Origin: UBA1189 sp045654565
GTDB lineage: Bacteria > Bacteroidota > Bacteroidia > Bacteroidales > Bacteroidaceae
Direction of reading: 5' to 3'
Assembly: GCA_045654565.1 (NCBI GenBank)
Contig: JAZONP010000110.1
Location: forward strand, 1 to 16,282
Length of the DNA stretch: 16,282 bases
Shown here: in pieces, positions 7,106 to 14,130 of the stretch
Numbering within the stretch: position 1 is the stretch's first letter
Layout: each line of letters opens with the position of its first letter
Made by a program: the position numbers and the translations under genes
The notes under the pieces: generated by a model
Seen by the model: the letters and a program-made list of their open reading frames with translations, nothing else
Databases searched by the model: none
Told to the model about the DNA's origin: nothing

Positions 7106-7137
7106 CAAAGTTAGTACAAGACGGGCGAAATGCCAAA
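7106..7137 (-). promoter_or_regulatory. recR promoter, nearly leaderless
   Basis: On the minus strand TTTG (7134-7137), a 20-nt spacer and TAACTTTG (7106-7113) match the Bacteroidales consensus. The recR ATG begins 9 nt after the box, so the expected transcription start leaves a leader of only about 2-6 nt. The -33 element overlaps the first bases of the repeat at 7135. Confidence 0.8.
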
Positions 7138-7283
7138 TCTCAACGAGCGAATGTAGAGAAAATGCTTGTATTTTCTATACTGAGCGAGGCAGAGATTCAA
7201 TAATAAAATTAAATCTCAACGAGTGAATGTAGAGAAACGCTTGTATTTTCTTCACTTTACGAGGCAAGGATTCGATAAAATCC
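7135..7283. repeat. Tandem 76-bp intergenic repeat pair between recR and tamB
   Basis: Copy 1 (7135-7210) and copy 2 (7211-7283) both begin AAATCTCAACGAG and continue with CGAATGTAGAGAAA or TGAATGTAGAGAAA, GCTTGTATTTTC, and a GAGGCA near the end. They differ at scattered bases, more than the pair near cyuA. The order AACGAGTGAAT, GCTT-TATTTTC, ACGAG and GCA is shared with the 1712-1870 repeat, so I take them as one family. The rest of the gap, 7284-7418, holds no promoter box I can recognise for tamB. Confidence 0.8.
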
Positions 7284-7418
7284 AAGTCTTGGCGAGAACT
7301 CTTCATGCTGCCGACACGAAGTGCCGCATCCACCAATGCTTGATGCTGCATAAGAAAGACGAATCACACGCGAACAAACACACTCCCCAGTGCGTTGTCG
7401 TAACCTAATGTATGGCGC

Positions 7419-10400
7419 ATGAGAATCAGAAGGTTGGCACGATGGGCGGGCATCCTCTTCACCGCAATATTGCTACTACCCACGATAGCAACACTTTTGC
7501 TGTACATACCTCCCATACAGGATGCCGCAGTACGGCGAGCTTCGACATGGTTGACACGCCGCACAGGAATAGAGATGAGAGTAGAAAGCCTACGACTCAT
7601 GTATCCATTGCAGATTGAATTTAAAGGGATACACGTAGGCACACTGCTAAGCATCGACAATATAATGACCAACATTAGACTGCATCCTCTGCTACGAGGC
7701 GTGATAAGGGCCGACTATGTGAGTGCACGAGGTATCTACATACACACCGACACTTCGGGCACGATAGGGACCTATCTACGGGTAGAGCGGCTTAGAATTG
7801 ACGACATAGCTTACCACTGGAGCGAGCGCAGGATGAACACACGCCGTGTATTCCTTGCAGAGGGAGATGTAGCATTGCGCAGAGGCACCTCATTGCGAGC
7901 CAAGGACACGACAGCCACAACACTCCCCTTATCGTTAAACATTGCAGAGTTGCGATTGCGACATATCGGTGCAAGTTACGTCCAGCATTCCACTCACATG
8001 CAGAGCTTTGTCAACGAAGTAGCCTTACACGATGTTGCGGTAGACACAGCGCTGCACATCACACTCCAACGCGCAATAATCAAGGAGGGGGAAGCCACTC
8101 TCCAAGATACGCAACAGACTACCGAGCCCATACAATTGACGCAGCTGAACGCTCAAGTCGACTCATTACGCTACACTCCCACGGACTTTGCCGCGCGGCT
8201 CACGCAGCTAACGTTCGAGGAGTCCCATGGCATGGCCCTGCGTGAAGGTACGATAGCGCTGACATGGCACGAGGGGAAACTTAATCTTCCGTACTTTGCT
8301 CTCCGCACCAATCATTCCACCCTCCAAGGGCACCTTCACACATTAGGCTACGACACCCATGGTGCGGCCATCGACGGCGATGTCGACCTCCACCTAGGGT
8401 ATGCCGACGTTATTCTTCTGACCGAGTGGCTAGGCGGCTTACCCCACAAACTCCTCCCCCTCTACCCCACCGAGACCCTCAATGCCTACATAGCATTGGA
8501 TGGCACGATGAAGCAACTTCAACTGACACAATGCTCCATCACATTACCCACAGCCTTCGACATCGACTTGAAGGGCATGGTGCAGGACATCATCACCCCT
8601 CAGCAATGCGCGGCGCTGATACACGTAGAGGCACACACCCATGACCTCGCCCTCCTCACCCCGCTTATGGGCGAAGCGGACATACGTATCCCCTCCGACA
8701 TCACCTACCGAGGCGATATACGCTATACCCCCGACACACTGCATGCTCAATGCTCGCTCTTCTTCAAGGAGGGCATGGCTGACGTGGAAGCTGGATACAA
8801 CCACATAAGTGGGAACTACGAACTGAGAATTGAGACAGACTCACTCGACCTGCAGCAGATTATCCCCCAAAGCAAATGGGGTATTGCTACCCTACAAGCT
8901 CATCTTGCGGGACATGGAACAGACTACCGGGACGAGACCACTACAGCCCAAGCCACAGTACAACTACATGCACTGCAATGGGAGGAAAGGATGTTTACCA
9001 ACACCTCGGTACAGGCTTCGCTTAACCATGGAGTGCTGAGCACACATGCCACCTGTAATGACTCGCTGATGCAATGGCACATGATGGCAACCTTCAGACA
9101 TACCCCAGAGGCTATCAAGGCACAGCTCTATGCGCAAGTCGACCATCTTGACCTCCAGGCACTACAGCTTACCGACACCGACATCCATCCCGCCCTGCGA
9201 TGCCAAGCCACACTCGCCATCGACTCGGGAGCCACCTATACCCTGCATGCCCGCTTCACCGATATCGTACTGAGCAACGCCACGCAGCACATGCAGCCAC
9301 GACCGCTCGAGCTACATGCCCACCTTACCACCGACACCGTACAGGTAGACATCCGCTCGGGCGACCTCACCCTGATGGCTAGTGCCCACATCGAGGGGTT
9401 ACCATGGGAGCAAGAGCGTTTGTCGTCTGACAAGATAAGTGAGAGCCTCGACTACCTTTCGGCATTGTATGTCACGCTATCGGCAGGTGCCGACAACCCC
9501 ATAAGCAACTATCTCGCCTTGATGGGCATAGCATTCCGCTCTTCACATGCCACCATAAGCGAACGAGAGGGTTCCATTACAGGACACCTCCAGCTCGATG
9601 GCATCACCGCCAAAGGGGTCACCACAGACAGCCTAAGCCTCAACACACACTACAGCAGCGGCACCTTGCACGCCCACCTGCAGAGCGACCTGCTCACGTG
9701 GAGTACCCCGCAAATGTACCTCCAAGGCCGTGCCGATGCTACCTTCACATGGGACAGCAACTTTGACACTGATCGTCTGAAGGGGCTCTTACGCCTATCC
9801 TCCCTACGATATGCCTTGCCTGCATACAGTCTGCATCTCCACACGACCGACACGCTGCACATACCCTTCGAGCGAGGAGGACTCACCTTCACCGCCATTC
9901 CTCTCCACACCGCGAGGCATCTCTCCAAAGGAGAACAGCCTTTGTCTCTTGACGGGCGCATCGTGCTCCTCGACAAGCGACCTTCCACTCAGCTGCGCGT
10001 GACGGCACGAGACACGCCCCTGCTACAAGACACCCCAACACGCGAATCCACCCTCTATGGCAAAGCTTTGATGAGCGGCCACGTCATGCTGGACGGGCCA
10101 TTCAATGCACTTTCCATCACGGGCGACTTGCGCTTGCGTCCAGGCTCATCGATACACTATACATACAAGGATGCCATCCTCACAGCCAGCAACCAACTCG
10201 ACAATGTGGTCACGTTCGCCAGTTTCAATGCCGACACCACCGCTCTGCCGAAGATGAAACTCGCCACCAACAACCTTTCCATGAACCTCGCCATCACCAT
10301 CGACCCTACGGCACGATTGGAAGCCACGCTCGGTGCCAACAAGCAGAACAATGTCACCCTGCAGGGAGAGGGTATCCTCAACCTCCAGCATATCCCAGCC

Positions 10401-11174
10401 ACAGGACTCCGCCTATCGGGAAGCTATACCATCGAGACGGGCGAGCTCAATATGAATGTCCCTCTGCTGCATGTAAACCACTTGGTCATACGACAGGGGA
10501 GCACGATTACCTGGTCAGGCAATCCACAGAACCCACAGTTCGACATCACGGCAGAGGAACGCATACGTGCCTCGGTCACCCTCGACGGCAGCCCACAATC
10601 CATTGCATTTACCGCTGGCGTATCGTTCACCGACACGATGGACAAGCTTGGAGTGGTGTTCACCCTATCTGCCCCCGAGAACGCCTCGATGCAAAACCTG
10701 CTGACCACCCTATCTGCCGAAGAGCGGGGCAAACTTGCCGTAGCGTTACTCACCACGGGACTCTACCTAGGCGAAGGGGGCACGGGTAATCTGATGAACA
10801 CGGCGTTGATGAGCATCCTGCAATCTCAGATTGACAACATCTCGCGAGATGCCTTCCGCACAATAGACGTGAGCGTAGGCATAGAGCCGCTGCCCGATGG
10901 GATGAGCGGTGTGAGCACACGCACCGACTATTCATTCAGTTTAGCCAAGCGATTGTGGAACAACCGCATACGCATTATCATCGGAGGTAGCGTAACCACC
11001 AGCAACGAGCGCGTCGAGGAAGATGCCGTCATCGACAACATCAGCATCGAGTGGCGCATCACCCCCGTAGGCAACCAATACCTGCGCTTCTTCTACGACA
11101 AGAACTATGAGAGTATTCTCGAAGGCGAGATCCGCGAAGCAGGCGTGGGTTATGCATACAGGAGAAGGTTTTGA
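7419..11174 (+). CDS. tamB: TamB-like translocation/assembly protein (AsmA/DUF490 family)
   Basis: This 1251-residue protein fits TamB, an inner-membrane-anchored protein that spans the periplasm as a long hydrophobic beta-groove and cooperates with an Omp85 partner in outer-membrane protein assembly or lipid transfer. After a basic start (MRIRRLARW), residues 9-29 form one anchor helix. The middle consists of repeated short beta segments without obvious domains. The last part, from about residue 980, is the conserved TamB C-terminal domain: SGSYTIETGELNM, ITWSGNPQNPQFDITAEERIRASV, FTLSAPENASMQNLLTTLS, LTTGLYLGEGG, RIRIIIGGSVTT and finally GVGYAYRRRF. An in-frame TAA at 7401 limits the start to about 7419. 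No Shine-Dalgarno sequence or clear promoter is visible. The partner gene tamL follows after 87 bp. The TGA stop is also the first TGA of a heptamer array. Confidence 0.93.
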   Translation: MRIRRLARWAGILFTAILLLPTIATLLLYIPPIQDAAVRRASTWLTRRTGIEMRVESLRLMYPLQIEFKGIHVGTLLSIDNIMTNIRLHPLLRGVIRADYVSARGIYIHTDTSGTIGTYLRVERLRIDDIAYHWSERRMNTRRVFLAEGDVALRRGTSLRAKDTTATTLPLSLNIAELRLRHIGASYVQHSTHMQSFVNEVALHDVAVDTALHITLQRAIIKEGEATLQDTQQTTEPIQLTQLNAQVDSLRYTPTDFAARLTQLTFEESHGMALREGTIALTWHEGKLNLPYFALRTNHSTLQGHLHTLGYDTHGAAIDGDVDLHLGYADVILLTEWLGGLPHKLLPLYPTETLNAYIALDGTMKQLQLTQCSITLPTAFDIDLKGMVQDIITPQQCAALIHVEAHTHDLALLTPLMGEADIRIPSDITYRGDIRYTPDTLHAQCSLFFKEGMADVEAGYNHISGNYELRIETDSLDLQQIIPQSKWGIATLQAHLAGHGTDYRDETTTAQATVQLHALQWEERMFTNTSVQASLNHGVLSTHATCNDSLMQWHMMATFRHTPEAIKAQLYAQVDHLDLQALQLTDTDIHPALRCQATLAIDSGATYTLHARFTDIVLSNATQHMQPRPLELHAHLTTDTVQVDIRSGDLTLMASAHIEGLPWEQERLSSDKISESLDYLSALYVTLSAGADNPISNYLALMGIAFRSSHATISEREGSITGHLQLDGITAKGVTTDSLSLNTHYSSGTLHAHLQSDLLTWSTPQMYLQGRADATFTWDSNFDTDRLKGLLRLSSLRYALPAYSLHLHTTDTLHIPFERGGLTFTAIPLHTARHLSKGEQPLSLDGRIVLLDKRPSTQLRVTARDTPLLQDTPTRESTLYGKALMSGHVMLDGPFNALSITGDLRLRPGSSIHYTYKDAILTASNQLDNVVTFASFNADTTALPKMKLATNNLSMNLAITIDPTARLEATLGANKQNNVTLQGEGILNLQHIPATGLRLSGSYTIETGELNMNVPLLHVNHLVIRQGSTITWSGNPQNPQFDITAEERIRASVTLDGSPQSIAFTAGVSFTDTMDKLGVVFTLSAPENASMQNLLTTLSAEERGKLAVALLTTGLYLGEGGTGNLMNTALMSILQSQIDNISRDAFRTIDVSVGIEPLPDGMSGVSTRTDYSFSLAKRLWNNRIRIIIGGSVTTSNERVEEDAVIDNISIEWRITPVGNQYLRFFYDKNYESILEGEIREAGVGYAYRRRF

Positions 11175-11234
11175 GCTGTGAGCTGTGAGCAATGAGCTGT
11201 GAGCTGTGAGCAGTGAGCAATGAGCAGTGAGCCT
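11172..11234 (+). repeat. TGAGCNN heptamer array at the tamB stop codon
   Basis: Nine consecutive 7-bp units run without a gap: TGAGCTG twice, TGAGCAA, TGAGCTG twice, TGAGCAG, TGAGCAA, TGAGCAG and TGAGCCT. The first TGA is the tamB stop codon (11172-11174). Because 7 is not a multiple of 3, the TGAs close all three forward frames. A short CATTAAG pair (11238-11251) follows before the tamL ATG. Confidence 0.95.
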
Positions 11235-11261
11235 ATTCATTAAGCATTAAGCATCATCGTC

Positions 11262-13598
11262 ATGAGCAAGTACTTTCATCTTTCATCTTTCCACTTTCAA
11301 CTTCTCATCATGCTTGGCACAATGGCGACGGCCTGTTCCACCGTGAGCCATCTGCCAACCGATGAGTTGCTCTATACGGGGACACGAGCTATCACCATCA
11401 CCGACGACAGCCCATCCCCACTGCGTGACAAAGCTATAGGCGAAGCCAAGGTAGCATTCATCTCGCCACCCAACAATGCACTGTTCGGCAGTTCACGCTA
11501 TCGCACCCCCTTCCCCTTGGGGCTTTGGACCTACAATGCCTTTGTGGACGACAGCACAGGACTGCGCCACTGGCTCTTCCGCACCTTTGCCACACAACCC
11601 ATATACATCTCCACCGTCAACCCCGCCTTCCGTGCCGAGGTAGCTGAGAACACCTTGCACAACTTCGGCTATTTCGACAGCCGCGTGACCTTCCGCATCG
11701 ACACCCTACCCGACAGGCGCAGAGCACAGCTCTCCTATGCCTTACACCTGGGTGAGGCGTGGCGCTATGGCAAGATTGAGTACAGCCACTTTTCTCCTGC
11801 CATGGATAGCCTCATCCGCTCCACTTGGCAACAACGCCTACTGCACGAGGGCGAACAACTAAGCTATGCCACGCTCAGCGGCGAGCGCAACCGCCTCTTC
11901 CAGCTCATGCGCGAGAAGGGCTATTACTACTTCCGTCCCGAGATGATACTCCTCCTTGCCGACACCACTGCGGTGAAGCGACAGGCTCAACTACGCATCA
12001 CCCCGCACGCAGACCTTCCCTACTCCGCCACCAAGCCATGGCACATGGGGCATACCTTCGTGACCTTCACTGACAGCAGACCCTCGATAGCCAAACTACC
12101 AGAGCGCACACTGACGATTGGAGACATCACCTACCACTACCGCGGACGACACATTCCCATACGCCCCACCCTGCTCGCCTCGCGCATCAGTTACCATCGA
12201 GGCGATCTATACTCCTCCACGTCACAAAACACCACGCAGCGCGACCTCAACCGCTTGGGCATTCTGAGCGGTGTGAGCATCAGCTACATCCCACGCGACA
12301 GCGCCTACTGGGCCGATACCCTTGACGTACACATCAACACCCTGTTGGAGCGTCCCTATGAGCTCTCTCTCGAGGGCAACCTCACTGCCAAGAGCAACGA
12401 CCAGGCAGGTCCTAGTCTCGTAGCATCGCTCGCCCGCAAGAACCTGCTACGCATGTCCGAAGTCATACAGTTACGTCTCAAGGGGTCCTATGAGTGGCAA
12501 ACGCATCGCGCCGAACAACTCCGCGGCCAGCAGACCAACTCCTATGAGCTTGCAGCCGACCTTTCGCTTTCAGTCCCCCAACTGCTCTTTCCCGGGGGCT
12601 ACAACCGCTCCTACGAGCACCCCGTCTCCACTACCGCACGCCTCTACACAGAGTGGCTACATCGCAGCGGCTTCTTCCGTATGCTCGCCTTTGGTGGCAA
12701 CCTCACCTATGCCTTCTCCACCTCCGATGTGCTCACGCATAGCGTCACCCCCTTCTCGCTCACCTTCAACACACTGGAGCACACCACCCCGCAGTTCGAC
12801 TCCATCATGATAGCCAACCCCGCCATAGGGATCTCTTTCCGCGATCAGTTCGTACCCTCTTCATCCTATACCCTCAGCTATGACAACACGTCCCTTGCCG
12901 CACGCCATCCCTCGCGGATAACCCTTACCATGACCTCGGCTGGCGCCCTCACCTCGCTCATCTACGCAGCCACAGGGCACCCTTTAAGCGAGAGGGAGAA
13001 ATCCCTCTTGGGCACACCCTATGCTCAGTTCTTCAAGAGCCATATGGAGGCCTGCCGTTACTATCACCTTGCCACGCGCCATACACTGGCCACGCGCATC
13101 ATCGCAGGCATCATCTACCCCTACGGCAACTCTGCCGGCAATGCCACAAGTCCCTTCAGCGAGCTGTTTCACGTCGGTGGCGGGAGCGACCTCCGCGCCT
13201 TTCCTCTCCGTGGCTTGGGGCCGGGGAGCTATCACGCCACAGGGCGCTATGCCTATATCGACCACACGGGCGACATTAAGTTAGAAGCCAACGTCGAGTG
13301 GCGCTTCCCCCTTATAGGTCAGCTCAGTGGCGCCCTCTTCCTCGACGCAGGCAATGTGTGGACCCTGCGCGCCGACCCTGCGCGCCCCGGAGGTCAACTC
13401 CGGCTGAAGACCTTTGCCCGTGACATCGCCTTGGGCACTGGACTCGGTTTGCGCTACAACCTACGTATGCTCCTCCTCCGTGCCGATATAGGCATCCCCC
13501 TGCATGCCCCCTATGCGACCGGAAAACGCGGCTACTACAATATCCCACACTTCATCCAAGGACTATGTTTCCACCTCGGAGTGGGCTATCCATTCTGA
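11262..13598 (+). CDS. tamL: Omp85/BamA-like lipoprotein, TamL (TamA-type partner of TamB)
   Basis: This 778-residue outer-membrane protein of the BamA/TamA superfamily should form the pore half of the module with TamB. The signal peptide ends MLGTMATAC, a loose lipobox placing Cys25 as the lipidated residue; such lipoprotein versions are known in Bacteroidota as TamL. Residues from about 35 to 400 contain POTRA-like alternation, for example AEVAENTLHNFGYFDSRVTFRI, ERNRLFQLMREKGYYYFRPEM and TQRDLNRLGILSGVSISY. The C-terminal half is a barrel: GGGSDLRAFPLRG at 639-651 matches the conserved loop-6 motif, LEANVEWRFPLIGQLSGALFLDAGNVW follows, and the chain ends FHLGVGYPF with terminal Phe. The start ATG at 11262 lies 87 bp after tamB. 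Its codons 4-15 are built from a CTTTCAT heptamer run. The TGA stop begins another heptamer array. Confidence 0.92.
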   Translation: MSKYFHLSSFHFQLLIMLGTMATACSTVSHLPTDELLYTGTRAITITDDSPSPLRDKAIGEAKVAFISPPNNALFGSSRYRTPFPLGLWTYNAFVDDSTGLRHWLFRTFATQPIYISTVNPAFRAEVAENTLHNFGYFDSRVTFRIDTLPDRRRAQLSYALHLGEAWRYGKIEYSHFSPAMDSLIRSTWQQRLLHEGEQLSYATLSGERNRLFQLMREKGYYYFRPEMILLLADTTAVKRQAQLRITPHADLPYSATKPWHMGHTFVTFTDSRPSIAKLPERTLTIGDITYHYRGRHIPIRPTLLASRISYHRGDLYSSTSQNTTQRDLNRLGILSGVSISYIPRDSAYWADTLDVHINTLLERPYELSLEGNLTAKSNDQAGPSLVASLARKNLLRMSEVIQLRLKGSYEWQTHRAEQLRGQQTNSYELAADLSLSVPQLLFPGGYNRSYEHPVSTTARLYTEWLHRSGFFRMLAFGGNLTYAFSTSDVLTHSVTPFSLTFNTLEHTTPQFDSIMIANPAIGISFRDQFVPSSSYTLSYDNTSLAARHPSRITLTMTSAGALTSLIYAATGHPLSEREKSLLGTPYAQFFKSHMEACRYYHLATRHTLATRIIAGIIYPYGNSAGNATSPFSELFHVGGGSDLRAFPLRGLGPGSYHATGRYAYIDHTGDIKLEANVEWRFPLIGQLSGALFLDAGNVWTLRADPARPGGQLRLKTFARDIALGTGLGLRYNLRMLLLRADIGIPLHAPYATGKRGYYNIPHFIQGLCFHLGVGYPF
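11273..11307 (+). repeat. CTTTCAT heptamer run inside the tamL signal-peptide coding region
   Basis: Five period-7 units, CTTTCAT twice, CTTTCCA, CTTTCAA and CTTCTCA, lie directly after the start codon region. They encode Y-F-H-L-S-S-F-H-F-Q-L-L-type residues at about 4-15 of TamL. The run lies in coding sequence, unlike the TGAGCNN arrays. Confidence 0.75.
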
Positions 13599-13667
13599 GA
13601 GCGATGAGAAGTGAGCGATGAGCGATGAGCGATGAGAAGTGAGCCTTGAGCCTTGAGAGGTGAGTCT
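13596..13667 (+). repeat. TGAGNNN heptamer array at the tamL stop codon
   Basis: Ten units start with TGAG: a 9-bp first unit, then TGAGAAG, TGAGCGA three times, TGAGAAG, TGAGCCT twice, TGAGAGG and TGAGTCT. The TGA of the first unit is the tamL stop codon (13596-13598). It has the same design as the array at 11172-11234 but more variation within units. Confidence 0.92.
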
Positions 13668-13751
13668 GTATCCAATGATTAAGGCAACAATATAGATGTT
13701 TACCCAATCCATGTATTTCCGCGTTAGTAACTCTTAGTTTTCCTCCTTCGC

Positions 13752-13794
13752 ACCTCAGCAGAGATTAAGCAAGCTTATCTTTGCTCTCGGTTTG
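13752..13794 (-). repeat. Possible degenerate copy of the AACGAGTGAAT repeat family
   Basis: Read on the + strand, AAGCAAGCTT followed by CTCGGTTTG matches the minus-strand order AAGCAAGCTTTATT and CTCGTTTG in the 1712-1870 repeat. CACCTC upstream corresponds to CACTCG. The match is partial and could be chance. Confidence 0.35.
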
Positions 13795-13930
13795 GCGTCG
13801 GTTGTCATCCAGAACGAAGTGAACCTTTAGGTCGCTGGCCCGTAGGGGAAAAAGCAAGGATCTCTCAAACGTCTCATGGTGAAAAAGGACTCCTCGGGGA
13901 AACTAAAGTTTCCTTCGTCGCAACCGACGC
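13795..13930. repeat. 136-bp element bounded by 10-bp inverted repeats
   Basis: GCGTCGGTTG (13795-13804) and CAACCGACGC (13921-13930) are perfect inverted copies 116 bp apart. Inside are the motif GTCATCCAGAACGAAGTGAA, similar to a dispersed GTCATTCTGAACGAAGTGAA-type repeat I recall from other bacterial genomes, and a perfect 7-bp hairpin GGAAACT-AA-AGTTTCC (13898-13913). No transposase is encoded and I see no clear target-site duplication. Confidence 0.6.
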
Positions 13931-13999
13931 TCCTCTCGCGTCGGCGTCATCGTTAATCACAACTTAATCGAAGTTTTATTCATAATTTTACTTAAACTG

Positions 14000-14031
14000 T
14001 TCGTTTGTATACTTTCTTTTTTGTACCTTTA
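14000..14031 (+). promoter_or_regulatory. Probable promoter of the recJ-recQ unit
   Basis: TACCTTTA (14024-14031) is one base from the TAnnTTTG box. TTCG (14000-14003) lies 20 nt upstream, and a better TTTG (14004-14007) is only 16 nt away. The expected start near 14037 would give a leader of about 95 nt before recJ. Confidence 0.45.
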
Positions 14032-14041
14032 CGAAGTTAAA

Positions 14042-14104
14042 ATGGGTAGGTGTGCGCAAATGGCCGCAGCCTACCTTATGGGCACGTGTAGCGTACCCAC
14101 TTGA
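14042..14104 (+). CDS. Possible 20-codon leader reading frame upstream of recJ
   Basis: ATG at 14042 opens a frame that reads MGRCAQMAAA, then YLMGTCSVPT, and stops at TGA 14102-14104, 26 bp before the recJ ATG. The predicted promoter would start the transcript only a few bases upstream, making this the first frame ribosomes meet. It has two Cys and three Met. I do not recognise a family, and there is no recognisable ribosome-binding site. It overlaps the hairpins described separately, so the sequence may instead be constrained as RNA. Confidence 0.3.
   Translation: MGRCAQMAAAYLMGTCSVPT
14043..14099 (+). promoter_or_regulatory. Structured 5' leader of recJ with alternative pairings
   Basis: Hairpin 1 pairs GGTAGG (14045-14050) with CCTACC (14070-14075) and nests TGCG (14053-14056) with CGCA (14065-14068). 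Hairpin 2 pairs TGGG-C-ACG (14079-14086) with CGT-A-CCCA (14092-14099) around loop TGTAG. A third option, TGGGTA (14043-14048) with TACCCA (14094-14099), uses bases of both hairpins and so excludes them. No U-tract follows, so a terminator-type switch is not supported. It matches no riboswitch class I recognise. Confidence 0.4.
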
Positions 14105-14130
14105 TAAAGATAATAAAAGAAACATATATA

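Larger units (their letters stand above)
13668..14023. other. Gene-free stretch between tamL and recJ
   Basis: No credible reading frame is visible here. From left to right it holds unremarkable AT-rich sequence, a possible decayed copy of the AACGAGTGAAT repeat family (13752-13794), an inverted-repeat-bounded element (13795-13930), and AT-rich sequence leading to the recJ promoter. I see no good terminator for tamL. Confidence 0.6.

Noticed and set aside
7223..7408. 61-residue frame upstream of tamB
   Set aside because: It begins inside the tandem repeat, shows no family features or initiation site, and seems to be open by chance.
10941..11240. Minus-strand frame with repeated LTAHSS residues
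   Set aside because: The peptide repeat is only the reverse reading of the TGAGCNN array, where the minus strand lacks stops.
13668..13794. A terminator for tamL
   Set aside because: I found no stem with a following U-run in the sequence after the heptamer array.
14043..14130. A known riboswitch or transcription attenuator before recJ
   Set aside because: The hairpins lack a following U-tract and match no riboswitch class that I recognise, so only a generic structured leader is reported.
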